Source: Acidobacteriaceae bacterium
Lineage (GTDB): Bacteria > Acidobacteriota > Terriglobia > Terriglobales > Acidobacteriaceae
NCBI GenBank assembly: GCA_025350325.1
Contig: JANXYB010000046.1
Coordinates: forward strand, 1 to 64,000
Reading direction: 5' to 3'
Length of the DNA stretch: 64,000 bases
Shown piece by piece: positions 52,118 through 61,966 of the stretch (the first letter of the stretch is position 1; every line of letters starts with the position of its first letter). The notes below the pieces were generated by a model. The model made no database searches, was not told the origin of the DNA, and was given only the letters and a program-made list of their open reading frames with translations. Made by a program: the position numbers and the translations under genes.

Positions 52118-52759
52118 CTAATACGGTCGCAGGAATGGATTTGTTTTCCTCTCGGCTCCGATCGTTGTTGAGGGGCCATGGCCGGGGAGCACTCTGGTTT
52201 CATCGGGCAAGGTGAGCAAGCGGGTTTGGATTGACTCGATGATCTGTTCAGAATTGCCGCCGGGGAGGTCTGTCCGACCGATGCTGCCGGCAAAAAGCGT
52301 GTCGCCGGCTATCACCATTTTTAAAGGTGCGAAATGGAGACAAACGGAGCCCTCGGTGTGGCCCGGGGTGTGGAGGACGGTAGCCGGGTAGGAGGAGAGC
52401 CCAACCTGACGGCCGTCGCTTAGATTTTCGTCGGGCGGAGCGACCTCCGGGGGCTGGATGCCGAGCCACGCTGCCTGGGTGGCCATCATCTGCAGTAGCA
52501 GCATGTCGTCTTCGTTGAGGAAGATGGGAGCGCCGGTAAGCTTGCGTAGTTTGAGCGCTCCACCAACGTGGTCGATGTGGGCGTGGGTGATGAGAATTTG
52601 TTTCAGCTTGAGTCCGAGGTCGGCGAGGCGGCGATGAATGCGGTCCACTTCATCGCCGGGATCGATGACGATGGCTTCGCCGTTGGTCTGATCGCCCATG
52701 ATGGTGCAATTGCATTGCAGTGGGCCAACGGGGAAGGTCTCGAGGATCAGGCTGGATGT
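52118..52759 (-). CDS. MBL-fold metallo-hydrolase (glyoxalase-II-like)
   Basis: ILITHAHIDHVGGA (HxHxDH); VLHTPGHTEGSVCLH; FAGSIGRTDLPGG; VLPGHGPSTTIGAER. Confidence 0.9.
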   Translation of the reverse strand, partial: TSSLILETFPVGPLQCNCTIMGDQTNGEAIVIDPGDEVDRIHRRLADLGLKLKQILITHAHIDHVGGALKLRKLTGAPIFLNEDDMLLLQMMATQAAWLGIQPPEVAPPDENLSDGRQVGLSSYPATVLHTPGHTEGSVCLHFAPLKMVIAGDTLFAGSIGRTDLPGGNSEQIIESIQTRLLTLPDETRVLPGHGPSTTIGAERKTNPFLRPY

Positions 52760-52889
52760 CATCGAATCACAGTCTAATTGAGAGCGCACATGTGCATCTA
52801 TCGAGCGCCGGCGTTTGATGTCCTGGTGGTGCGACATGAGGGCGGCGTACCCACCTCTGAGTCACACCACCGTGGAGCGGTGCGACGAA

Positions 52890-53195
52890 CTATTTTCCGG
52901 ACTTGGCAGGTGCAGAGACAGGCTTGTTGTCGTCGAGTACGGAATGCGAGTGGCTCGAACGCGTAAACAAGATCGTCAGCGACAGCGAGGTGATCATGAA
53001 GATGATTGCCGACCAGGCAGTGAGCTTTGTCAGCACATTGGCCGCGGCGCGAGGGCCAAAGGCGGTTTGCGAACCCTGGCCACCAAAGGCGCCGGCGAGG
53101 TCAGCCGAACGGCCCTGTTGCAGGAGGACGACTCCAATGAGAAAGAGGCTCACGATGACGTGGACGAAGATGACGAAGTAGAAGGCGATCTGCAT
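52890..53195 (-). CDS. secG: Preprotein translocase subunit SecG
   Basis: MQIAFYFVIFVHVIVSLFLIGVVLLQQGRSADLAGAFGGQGSQTAFGPRAAANVLTKLT; true ATG at 53195, shorter than the track ORF. Confidence 0.92.
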   Translation of the reverse strand: MQIAFYFVIFVHVIVSLFLIGVVLLQQGRSADLAGAFGGQGSQTAFGPRAAANVLTKLTAWSAIIFMITSLSLTILFTRSSHSHSVLDDNKPVSAPAKSGK

Positions 53196-53246
53196 TTGTA
53201 AAGCTGCTTTCCGTGCCCTGGCGGGTAACCCACGCAGGAGAGATTT

Positions 53247-53332
53247 TGGTGCGGAGGAGGGGACTTGAACCCCTATGCCTTTTGAGCGCCAGCACCTCAA
53301 GCTGGTGCGTCTGCCAATTTCGCCACCTCCGC
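53247..53332 (-). tRNA. tRNA-Leu(GAG), CCA encoded
   Basis: Minus strand GCGGAGGTGGCGAAATTGGCAGACGCACCAGCTTGAGGTGCTGGCGCTCAAAAGGCATAGGGGTTCAAGTCCCCTCCTCCGCACCA; 7-bp acceptor, long variable arm, GTTCAAGTC T-arm, anticodon loop TTGAGGT. Confidence 0.95.
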
Positions 53333-53443
53333 ATGAAGTGAACCTACTGAGTATACCAAAAGCGGCGCATGCGAGGTCGTGGTCACAGGAGCCAGGTCGT
53401 GAGCGGTTAAGCGAGGGCTCCTTTGATCAAGCTCCGATTCAGG

Positions 53444-54658
53444 CTACTGAATTCTCTCGAAGCGGAAGCCGGCTTCGCGGAGTGCGTGGCTGATGGCAGT
53501 AATGTGCGTGGCTCCGCGGGTCTCAAGGGTGACATCGATAACCGTCTCGCTAAGACTCACGCCGTAGTAAGCGCGATTGTGAATTGTCTCAACGATGTTG
53601 GCGCGTTCGCGCGCAAGTATCTCGGTGAGATGAAGCAGGGCGCCGGGGCGGTCTTGCAGGTAGACGCGCACGCGCAACAGGCGACCATCTTTCACTAAGC
53701 CGCGCTCGATGATTTTAGCGAGCAGCGAAACGTCGATATTTCCGCCGCAGACGAGAACGACAGTGCGGCGATGACGCAAATTTGTTTTTGACTGTACGAC
53801 GGCAGCGAGCGCCGCCGCGCCGGCGCCTTCGGCCAAGGTCTTTTCCTGCTCAAGAAGCATGAGGATGGCGCTGGCAATTTCTTCGTCATCGACGGTAACG
53901 ATCTCATCGACGTAGCGCGACACCAGGGGCAGGGTGAGGTTGCCGGCGCGGCGAACGGCGATGCCGTCGGCGATGGTAGCTTCTGCGGCAATGGTCACCG
54001 GTGCACCTGCTTCGCGGGCGCGCAGCATGGAGGGCAGCTTTTCTGGCTCGACGCCGACGACGCGAATCTTGGGATTTGTTTCTTTGAGCGCGCAGGCGAT
54101 GCCGCTGATGAGGCCGCCACCGCCGATGGGAACAACGACCGCCTCAATATCGGGTACCTGCTCGAGGAGCTCAAGGCCGATTGTGCCTTGGCCGGAAATG
54201 ACTTCAGTGTCGTCAAAGGGGTGAATGAACGTGCGGCCTTCCAACGCGCGGCGGCGCAGTGCCTCTTCGCAGGCTTCGTCATAGCTCGCGCCGTGCAATA
54301 TGACTTCGGCTCCGTAGGAACGAGTGGCGGCAACTTTGATTTGCGGTGTCGCGAGGGGCATGACGATCTGCGCACGAATGCCGCGCGCAGCAGCGTGAAA
54401 GGCTACGCCCTGGGCGTGATTGCCGGCGCTGGCTGCGATCACTCCGCACTTGCGTTCTGTCTCGCTGAGCGTGAGCAGCTTATTGAGCGCCCCGCGCTCT
54501 TTGAATGAGCCGGTGCGCTGCAGGTTTTCTAGCTTCAAATGCAGAGGCAGGCCGGTAAGTTCGGAAAGGTGATGCGAAAACTGGCAGGGCGAGACGTGAA
54601 TCGATTCGCCGATGCGTGCGCGCGCTGCCTGAATGCTGGTAAGCGATACGGGTTCCAA
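53444..54658 (-). CDS. ilvA: Threonine ammonia-lyase with C-terminal ACT domain
   Basis: LENLQRTGSFKERGALNKL (PLP Lys motif); IAASAGNHAQGVAFHA; PIGGGGLISGIA; C-terminal ACT-like region. TTG start at 54658 with GGAGAG upstream. Confidence 0.9.
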   Translation of the reverse strand: MEPVSLTSIQAARARIGESIHVSPCQFSHHLSELTGLPLHLKLENLQRTGSFKERGALNKLLTLSETERKCGVIAASAGNHAQGVAFHAAARGIRAQIVMPLATPQIKVAATRSYGAEVILHGASYDEACEEALRRRALEGRTFIHPFDDTEVISGQGTIGLELLEQVPDIEAVVVPIGGGGLISGIACALKETNPKIRVVGVEPEKLPSMLRAREAGAPVTIAAEATIADGIAVRRAGNLTLPLVSRYVDEIVTVDDEEIASAILMLLEQEKTLAEGAGAAALAAVVQSKTNLRHRRTVVLVCGGNIDVSLLAKIIERGLVKDGRLLRVRVYLQDRPGALLHLTEILARERANIVETIHNRAYYGVSLSETVIDVTLETRGATHITAISHALREAGFRFERIQ

Positions 54659-54696
54659 GGGGATCTCTCCTGGTTAGTAAAAAGTCTGCTGAAAAT

Positions 54697-54728
54697 GAAA
54701 AACCACCAACCGCGATTGCGGGTGGTGG
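54697..54728 (-). terminator. Attenuator-type terminator in the ilvA leader
   Basis: Minus strand CCACCACCCGC-aatc-GCGGTTGGTGG-TTTTTC, 10/11 paired plus T-run, about 40 nt before the ilvA start. Confidence 0.8.
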
Positions 54729-54761
54729 CCTGGGTTTTGATGAACTACTGAATTCGGTTCG

Positions 54762-54869
54762 TCAGGCACTCTTCCCGCGCGCATTGGGCGTGCTAATTCG
54801 AATGGCGGCGATCGACACGAATGCTTGTACGGCGGGTGAGGCATTCGCGGAGATGACAAATATCTGCAT
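54762..54869 (-). CDS. Putative Ile/Val-rich leader peptide of ilvA (35 aa)
   Basis: ATG CAG ATA TTT GTC ATC ... TGA = MQIFVISANASPAVQAFVSIAAIRISTPNARGKSA; upstream of and on the same strand as the terminator and ilvA. Confidence 0.6.
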   Translation of the reverse strand: MQIFVISANASPAVQAFVSIAAIRISTPNARGKSA

Positions 54870-54925
54870 GACAGTAAGAGAAGTAAAGCAGAGGGCAACG
54901 GGGCGCGTCAAGCAATCTGTGACTT

Positions 54926-55390
54926 CTATCGCGCTGAAATCAAGTCGGCGTTGACCTGCTCTTTTTCGCGGGTGATCTGGTTGAGCTTGAACTGAAAATA
55001 AAAGACCGAAAACAAAATTGTCAGGAACAGATTGAGACGCAGTCCGATGGATTCTCGGCGGTTGTAATGCTCGAGTAGCTCTTCGCGAATTTCAAAGATG
55101 ACGACAATCCAAAGCAGCCATGAGAATACGAGTCCGGTAACCAGCGACGCGAGGGCCCAGTAAAGAGAAGTGGAACGCGAATCGATCTTTCTAATCCAAA
55201 TGCATAAGTAGATAGGCCAGATAGATGCGACCAAATTCATTGCTAGTTCGCGGTATCGATGGTGAAAGAATTTGTAGGCGAGTGCCTCGGCGATCAAAAA
55301 TATGACAAAGACAACGGCCCAATGGACACGGGGCGGTGGAGGATACAGGGGACTGTATGGAGCGGGGGGCTCGGTGGAGAGTTTGTCCAT
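54926..55390 (-). CDS. Membrane protein, hypothetical
   Basis: 154 aa with several hydrophobic segments (VHWAVVFVIFLIAEALAY; LVTGLVFSWLLWIVVIFEI). Confidence 0.6.
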   Translation of the reverse strand: MDKLSTEPPAPYSPLYPPPPRVHWAVVFVIFLIAEALAYKFFHHRYRELAMNLVASIWPIYLCIWIRKIDSRSTSLYWALASLVTGLVFSWLLWIVVIFEIREELLEHYNRRESIGLRLNLFLTILFSVFYFQFKLNQITREKEQVNADLISAR

Positions 55391-55407
55391 AATCCGCGTT
55401 CAGCGAA

Positions 55408-56112
55408 CTAAAAGAAGTCGCGTAGTTTGCTGATCGAATCCAACTCTATCAGATGTTGGCCGTGCGGGGCAGGGTCAAGGGCCGCGTGCTCAAGTACCCA
55501 TGTGTCTTTGTGAAAAAGGAAGACTGCGTGAAGGCCGGCAGCGAGCGCCGGGTTGATATCGCTTCGAGGACTGTTGCCAATCATCCAAGTCGTATGAGGT
55601 TTAAGCTCATGGCGCGCGAGGACATTGCGGTATGTGGAAGGGTCTTTTTCGGTGACGATCTCGACAGCGGAAAAGTGACGAGCGAGACCGGAGCGCGTTA
55701 ATTTATCAGCTTGCTCGGCCTGGTTTCCCTTAGTCATGAGGATGAGCTTGTGGCGGGTAGACAACTGAGCGAGAGTTTCGGCAACCTGCGGCAGCAATTC
55801 AATTTCCTGATCGGAAATGGCCCGGGCAAAGCCGAGGATGCGTTCAATTTTTTCTTCAGTGGGCGGCTCGGGGCTGAGGCGTTCAAAACAGGTTATGAGG
55901 GAGCGGGTGAAGCTGGTCAATCCATATCCGTGAGCGAGGATGGTTTCGCGTTCGACGGAATTGAGGGTTGCGCGTACCTGGGCGGGATTGTAGTCGTGAT
56001 GGTCTAGATAGCTGATAAACGCAGCGATCGCGCGCTCGAAATATATGTTGTTTTCCCAAAGCGTATCGTCGGCATCGAAGAGCAAGCTTTGGCCAGGGGG
56101 AAATTGCAACAT
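55408..56112 (-). CDS. HAD-family hydrolase
   Basis: SLLFDADDTLWENNIYFERAI; LILMTKGNQ; TWMIGNSPRSDINPALAAGLHAVFL. Confidence 0.85.
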   Translation of the reverse strand: MLQFPPGQSLLFDADDTLWENNIYFERAIAAFISYLDHHDYNPAQVRATLNSVERETILAHGYGLTSFTRSLITCFERLSPEPPTEEKIERILGFARAISDQEIELLPQVAETLAQLSTRHKLILMTKGNQAEQADKLTRSGLARHFSAVEIVTEKDPSTYRNVLARHELKPHTTWMIGNSPRSDINPALAAGLHAVFLFHKDTWVLEHAALDPAPHGQHLIELDSISKLRDFF

Positions 56113-56250
56113 GCTTCGATGGTACGGTGGCGGGCGGGGTGGGTTCAACCGAGGCTTGAGGCTCACAGTTTGTAGGAAGGCCGAAAGGAAGTTGAGCAAA
56201 AGACGGCAGATGCTGTGCTAGACTCGGGTTTCATTTGAGGAGAGAGCCGG

Positions 56251-56952
56251 ATGAAGAAGTTTTTGCTGATCGCAGGTCTTTTGGGGATTTTGTGGGCGGT
56301 GCCGAGTGCCAACGCCGCGGATATGAACGGAACTTGGAAAGGAGCTTTTGACTTCAACGGCAACAGCGTCCCGTTGACATTGACCCTGCACGTTACTGGT
56401 ACCACGGTTGAGGGCACGGTTGAGGGCATGCCGACTACGCCGGCAGAGATTCACGACGGTAAAGTGGACGGGGACACTATTACCTTCTGGGTGAACACGG
56501 ACTACCAAGGACAAACCTATAAGATCACTTACAAAGGCAAGGCGTCAGCCGATCAAATCGATTTTAATTTTGGCACGGAAGACGGAAGCTTCGCTGCGTC
56601 AATGGTCGCGAAGAAGGGCGGGGCTCAAGAGCCTGCAGCCAGCGCCATGGATGTGACCGGAATCTACAAGGGCTCACTGGATGTGAATGGAACCACCGTG
56701 CCGCTGACCTTCAACCTGAAGAGTGCGGGCCTCGCTGTGACGGGCACGATGGAAGGCACGGGAGCGACACCGATTGAGATTCACGATGGGAAGCTGGATG
56801 GCGATACGCTGACCTTCTGGCTCGATTCGCCGTACCAAGGGCAGACCTACCACCTTGAGTATAAGGGTAAAGTCACGCCGGGACAGATTGATTTCTCGCT
56901 GGGCATTCCCGATGGCAGTTGGAGTGCGACGGTTACGGTAAAGAAGACCTAA
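56251..56952 (+). CDS. Exported protein with an internal about 100-aa duplication
   Basis: Signal MKKFLLIAGLLGILWAVPSANA; two copies of [M/D]xxGxxKGxxDxNGxxVPLTxxLxxxG...EIHDGKxDGDTxTFWxxxxYQGQTY. Confidence 0.75.
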   Translation: MKKFLLIAGLLGILWAVPSANAADMNGTWKGAFDFNGNSVPLTLTLHVTGTTVEGTVEGMPTTPAEIHDGKVDGDTITFWVNTDYQGQTYKITYKGKASADQIDFNFGTEDGSFAASMVAKKGGAQEPAASAMDVTGIYKGSLDVNGTTVPLTFNLKSAGLAVTGTMEGTGATPIEIHDGKLDGDTLTFWLDSPYQGQTYHLEYKGKVTPGQIDFSLGIPDGSWSATVTVKKT

Positions 56953-56978
56953 GCAGTCCCGACCGCGATTTGGGCCTA

Positions 56979-57504
56979 CTAAGGTGCAGCTGGCAACGTG
57001 TAGGCGAATTTGTACGAGTGCTTGCCGGCAGTAATGACGATCGTCATGGTTCCCGGAGATGCCAACGAGATCTCCGGTGCCAGACCCCGGGACCACTTTA
57101 ACGGCGAGATCGAAGTTGCCATGGTCCATGGTGCCACTGTGCTGTAGCGCGAACGAGCCGCTATGGCCGCCCAGTTTGCCGGTGACCTGTTCAATGGCAA
57201 CATAGCCAGCCGCACCTTTCGACGGGTCGCCCGCCCCGAGCATTTCCCCTTTGCTTCCCGCTTCAAGATCCCCATGAAACTGTTTGTCGAGCAGGGTGCG
57301 ACCAATGCCTGTGCCGGTGGTGGCATCGTCAGGAGCCAGAGGAGATGTCTTCACTACGAAAGTGCCTTCTGCGTGTTTGGTCATCACCGAATCCTTTTGG
57401 GGAGATGTTGAGGCGACGGCCTGAGCATCGAGGTGAACGCAAGGGACGAGAAAAGCAACGAAGCAAAGGGCTGTCAGGCGCAACACAATCGGCACACTCC
57501 CCAA
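56979..57504 (-). pseudogene. DUF3224-like protein with a 1-nt frameshift near its C-terminus
   Basis: MTKHAEGTFVVKTSPLAPDD...VKVVPGSGTGDLVGISG then, in the next frame, TMTIVITAGKHSYKFAYTLPAAP*; likely extra base near 57050. Confidence 0.65.
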
Positions 57505-57596
57505 GCATGAGATGCGAGTTTAATGTTGGGCGGCCGGGTTCAAAGATGAAATCGTGGCTGCGCGAATTTACTCTGTGCTAAAGATCCTGACCAGCA

Positions 57597-58928
57597 CTAC
57601 TTCACATGGATTACAGGGTTGCGTTCTGGATGAGCCGGATCTTTGACGATGTGTCCGCCTTGCATGACAAAGACTACGTGCTCCATCACAGTGATGTCGG
57701 CAAGCGGGTTGCCCTGCACTGCGACGACGTCGGCGAATTGTCCAGGCTCGAGTGTGCCGACGTCTTTGTCTTTGCCGAGCATGGTGGCGGCGTTGATTGT
57801 CGCGGCTTGGAGAGCGCCGAGCGGCGAGAGGCCACCGCGCACCAAGGCACCGAATTCCTTTGAAACGGACTGGTCGACGTCGGCATCGTCTACGCCGTAG
57901 ACGATGCGAATGTGGTGGGCGAGCGCGAGCTTGAATGCGGGGCCTTGTGCGGCCATGATTTCAACGCCCTTGGCATAGGAATCGGGGTCGCGGCCTTTGC
58001 TGAGGCCGGTTTCCATGTCGTGTTGAAAGCAGTAGAGGGTCGGCACGAGCCAGGTATGATGCTGCTCCATGAGCTGCGCGCCATCCTCGTCGAGCATGGT
58101 GCCGTGTTCGATGGAGTCAACGCCGGCGCGGACGGCGGCCTTGATGCCGACAGCTCCTTCGGCGTGGGCCATAACTTTTTTGCCTGCACGATGGGCCACT
58201 TCAACAGCCTCGGCCATCTGCGGTTCGCTTAATTCCTGTACATGAAAATCGGAGATGGCATCCATGACGCCGCCCGTCGCCATGAGCTTGATCCAGTCGG
58301 CTCCATACTTGATGTCGCGACGGACCACGTGCGCGACGTCGTCAACAGTGTCGGCGGTGTTGCGGCCGCGAGGTAATTCAATGTCAGGAGAAAAGGGAGC
58401 GCCGTCGCCATGGCCGCCGGTGATTGAAATGCAACTGCCAGCCGCGGTGATGCGAGGGCCGAGAATGAGGCCACGCTTGACGGAATCGCGCAGGGCGAAC
58501 TGCGGATAGTCGGGCGGTCCCTCGCAGGCGTCGCGCACCGAGGTGAATCCGTGGTCGAGCCACAGTCGCAGGTTGTAAATGCCCCACACGGTGGCCTGCG
58601 GGATGGAAGTGCGCAAGTGGGCAGCGAAGTTTTGCGTGGTGGGGTCGGAGAGAATGTGTCCGTGGGCATCGATGAGACCCGGAAGCACGGTGTACGCGGA
58701 GAGGTCCGTGATGGGGATGCCGGCCGGTGTGGCTTGAGCGATGGATTGAATGCGATCGCCGGCAATAAGAATGTAGACGTGCGAGCGCACTTCCCCCGAC
58801 CGCACGTCGACGAGCTTCCCGGCTAAGACGGCCTGGGTCACGGCAGGCTGTTGAACTTGCTGAGCGGCGGACGTGAATGCAATCAGGAGAGCGGCGGCGG
58901 AGAGCAAAAGAAGTCGGCTGCGCATCAT
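57597..58928 (-). CDS. Amidohydrolase-family exported protein
   Basis: Signal peptide; VLPGLIDAHGHI; VMAHAEGAVGIKAAVRAGVDSIEHGTMLDEDG; VGTLEPGQFADVVAVQGNPL. Confidence 0.9.
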   Translation of the reverse strand: MMRSRLLLLSAAALLIAFTSAAQQVQQPAVTQAVLAGKLVDVRSGEVRSHVYILIAGDRIQSIAQATPAGIPITDLSAYTVLPGLIDAHGHILSDPTTQNFAAHLRTSIPQATVWGIYNLRLWLDHGFTSVRDACEGPPDYPQFALRDSVKRGLILGPRITAAGSCISITGGHGDGAPFSPDIELPRGRNTADTVDDVAHVVRRDIKYGADWIKLMATGGVMDAISDFHVQELSEPQMAEAVEVAHRAGKKVMAHAEGAVGIKAAVRAGVDSIEHGTMLDEDGAQLMEQHHTWLVPTLYCFQHDMETGLSKGRDPDSYAKGVEIMAAQGPAFKLALAHHIRIVYGVDDADVDQSVSKEFGALVRGGLSPLGALQAATINAATMLGKDKDVGTLEPGQFADVVAVQGNPLADITVMEHVVFVMQGGHIVKDPAHPERNPVIHVK

Positions 58929-59129
58929 GTTTGATTGAAGGTATCACCGCTTGTGTACGCCACCAAAGAAAATTGCGTCGTGGATGGGAAGCATGTCATG
59001 AACGTGTGTGAGATATGAGGGGTTTGAATTAGACGCGGGCAGTGACAGAGCAAGCGGGGTTTTTCTGGTGAAAATAGAGGACCATGATGGGATGCGGCAT
59101 GGTCCTCTGTGATTTGCGATTGATGCGGA

Positions 59130-61757
59130 TTATTGGCCGGTTCGCGTTTCAAGCCACTGCTTCAAGTTTGGCTCCTGCAGCGAACGAAACTCGATGCAGC
59201 CATTGATGCGTTCGATGGAATGCTTGAGCGCCTGATCAGACGCTGCGACTTTGTGCGCGGAGAAAAATGTCTGCACATCATCCCGACCGGACTCGGAGCA
59301 GAAGGCTGCTGCGGAACCAACCAGAATGCTGCCGGAGTTTGTGGTCAATTGCGTTTTGACTTTGTCCCAATGGCCCTGGATGTACTTCCAAGTCAGATCG
59401 CGGGTCTCATCGGACTGCAGTGGAATCGCAAGTTGGATGGTTGCGTCCTGGTTGCGCACTTTGCCTGAGAGCGCATAGTCAAGCGAACGTTCGGCGAGCG
59501 CTGGATCTTCGAATTCTGCAAGCAGATGCAGCGCGCCGATCTGGGCCTCAGGATTGGTGGATGTTTCGTACACCTTTTGAAGCTGCTCAAACAATTCCGC
59601 GTTGCCATTGCGAGCCGCGACCGCCAGGGCGGTGCGTGCAAATGTTGCATCGACCGACGCGGGGTCGGCGATGTACTTTGCTGCGACTTGCCGCGACTCA
59701 GCGAGCACGGCAGGGTCTTTGGCAAGCCCAAGCGTGCCGAAGAGTTCAGCGCGCAATTCGCGTTTGTTCGGCGAATCGTTGTCGGATGGTGGTCCGAGCT
59801 TCGCGTACTCGGGCGCAAAGGTAGTGCGCACCCACGACTCGAGTGCTGCTTTCTCCTTAGGCGTGGCTGCGATGCGCGCATACACGGTTTCAAAGCCACC
59901 GAGGGCTGCGGAAATCACTTCGGTATTTGGATCGGCTTTAACCGCTGCGACCAGGTCGAGGTAAGCGCCGATGGGGGATTTGTTGACGCGCACCTGGGCC
60001 CACTCGTCGCCGATCAACCTGATGCGCTCCGGGGGTGTGAGTACGGTTTCGATGCGGGATACGAGACCAGCATAGACATTCGCTGAATACGCGGTGCGGT
60101 AGTATCCCTTGCCGCCTGCGTTCGCAAAGAACACCTTATCTGTTGGGACCTTGAGTTCAGTGTCTGTCGGCGTGAAAACCTGGCAATCTTGATTGGAACC
60201 GCTGGTCTTGAAGCAGACCGGCACCATCCATTTTTGTGAAGCATCGGGTTGGATGGCGGGGCTGAGGTAGAAGCGCCTCTGCGCGACTGTGACGCGGCCC
60301 CCTGTGGGTTCTCCCAACGTGATGAGGGGCTCGCCAGGTTGGGCGACCAGGCTCTGCATGATCTTGTCTACCGGTTTGTGGCTGTTGGCGGTTTGCGCGC
60401 CCCAGAAATCCTCAGCGGTGGCATTTGAATAAAGGTGGGCCGCAAGGTAGTTATGCACACCTTTGCGGAAGGTTTCGGGACCGAGATAATTTTCAACGCT
60501 TAGCAGCACGGCGCCGGCTTTACCGTAGGCGATGCCGTCGAACATCTGGTTGATCTCGTCGGGCGTTTCGGCCTTGGCGCGAATGGCACGGGTGGTGGGT
60601 TGCGAGTCGAGATTCAGTGTGTTTTCCATATCTGAAATCACAGCTTCATCAATATTCCATTCTGGATGCATGGCTTCGAGCGGCTTGTTCTCCATCCACG
60701 TCGCGAAGCCTTCATTGAGCCAGATGTTGTCCCACCACTGCATGGTGACGAGATCCCCAAACCACTGATGCGCCATTTCGTGTGCCACAACCAGGGCGAC
60801 TAGTTTTTTCGCGCCGACTGAGGCGTTTTTTTCGTCCAGGAGCAAAGCAGTTTCGCGGTAGGTGATAGCGCCGAAGTTCTCCATTGCGCCGGCTTCAAAG
60901 TCGGGCAGGGCTATGAGGTCAAGCTTCTTGAGGGGGTAGGGAATTCCGAAATAGGTGTTGTAGTAGTGCAGGATGTATTTCGCCACATCGACGCTGTAGG
61001 GTGTGAGGGCGACCTTGTCGGGGGTAGAGCAGGAGCGGATGGTTACGCCATCCTGTTCACCGGTGGAGCATTTGAAATCGCCAACGAGGAATGCGACGAG
61101 ATACGTCGACATTTTTGGCGTGGGGAGAAATTTGAGCGTGTGTTTCCCTGCTAATGGGCCGGGCGTGTCGGTCGCGATAGGGCTATTCGAAATCGCGGTG
61201 TCGTTGGCATCGATGACGAGAGACACATCGTAGGTGGCCTTAAAGGCCGGCTCGTCAAACGACGGAAACGCGCGGCGGGCATCGGTCGGCTCAAACTGGG
61301 TGACAGCGTAGTTGCGGTGTTCCGTTTTGGATAGATAAAAGCCGCGCAGTTCGTTATTCAGGATTCCCGTGTAGTTGATTGCAAGAGTCGCTTTGCCGGC
61401 GGGCAGCTTTTGGGGCAAGGTGAAAGTAGCCTGCTGCTTTTGCTCATCAAGTGTGACTGTGGCCTTCTGCTGTTTGCCGCCAGCGGAGACGGTCACGGAT
61501 TGAAACGCAATTTCGGCGGCGTTGAGAGTGATCGCGTTGACTGGCTCAGTCAGGGATAATTCGATCGACTCGACGCCTGAAAATGTTGCTGCCTTAAGAT
61601 CGGGAGTCAGCGTGAGCGTATAGCTCTCCGGCCGCACAGTGGATGGAAGGCGCTGGGCATGCAGGGAGCAGACCGGAGCCATAATCAAGCCAGCGATTGC
61701 GACGAAAAGAAAAGGGCGTGTCTTTGACATGGGAAGGATGAAGAAACGAATTTTCAT
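59130..61757 (-). CDS. M1-family aminopeptidase (PepN-like), intact
   Basis: PDFEAGAMENFGAITYRE; VVAHEMAHQWFGDLVTMQWWDNIWLNEGFATWME (HExxH...E). Confidence 0.93.
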   Translation of the reverse strand: MKIRFFILPMSKTRPFLFVAIAGLIMAPVCSLHAQRLPSTVRPESYTLTLTPDLKAATFSGVESIELSLTEPVNAITLNAAEIAFQSVTVSAGGKQQKATVTLDEQKQQATFTLPQKLPAGKATLAINYTGILNNELRGFYLSKTEHRNYAVTQFEPTDARRAFPSFDEPAFKATYDVSLVIDANDTAISNSPIATDTPGPLAGKHTLKFLPTPKMSTYLVAFLVGDFKCSTGEQDGVTIRSCSTPDKVALTPYSVDVAKYILHYYNTYFGIPYPLKKLDLIALPDFEAGAMENFGAITYRETALLLDEKNASVGAKKLVALVVAHEMAHQWFGDLVTMQWWDNIWLNEGFATWMENKPLEAMHPEWNIDEAVISDMENTLNLDSQPTTRAIRAKAETPDEINQMFDGIAYGKAGAVLLSVENYLGPETFRKGVHNYLAAHLYSNATAEDFWGAQTANSHKPVDKIMQSLVAQPGEPLITLGEPTGGRVTVAQRRFYLSPAIQPDASQKWMVPVCFKTSGSNQDCQVFTPTDTELKVPTDKVFFANAGGKGYYRTAYSANVYAGLVSRIETVLTPPERIRLIGDEWAQVRVNKSPIGAYLDLVAAVKADPNTEVISAALGGFETVYARIAATPKEKAALESWVRTTFAPEYAKLGPPSDNDSPNKRELRAELFGTLGLAKDPAVLAESRQVAAKYIADPASVDATFARTALAVAARNGNAELFEQLQKVYETSTNPEAQIGALHLLAEFEDPALAERSLDYALSGKVRNQDATIQLAIPLQSDETRDLTWKYIQGHWDKVKTQLTTNSGSILVGSAAAFCSESGRDDVQTFFSAHKVAASDQALKHSIERINGCIEFRSLQEPNLKQWLETRTGQ

Positions 61758-61966
61758 GTGGTCCTCGTTGGGGTTAGTTAGTCAATGCGCTCGCGCCGCA
61801 AATTGTTGAGGTCTGGGATTGCACCCACGGTTGCAATGTTGAGGTAATTCAGCGCGGCGATCGTGCCCCAATTATTGTAGGTGAAATTGCCAAGCAGATA
61901 TACGCCGCCGCGGGCAGGGGAGTTCCTCGGGAACTAAAGTTAAGCGTTGCACTGGTTTGGTGACGA

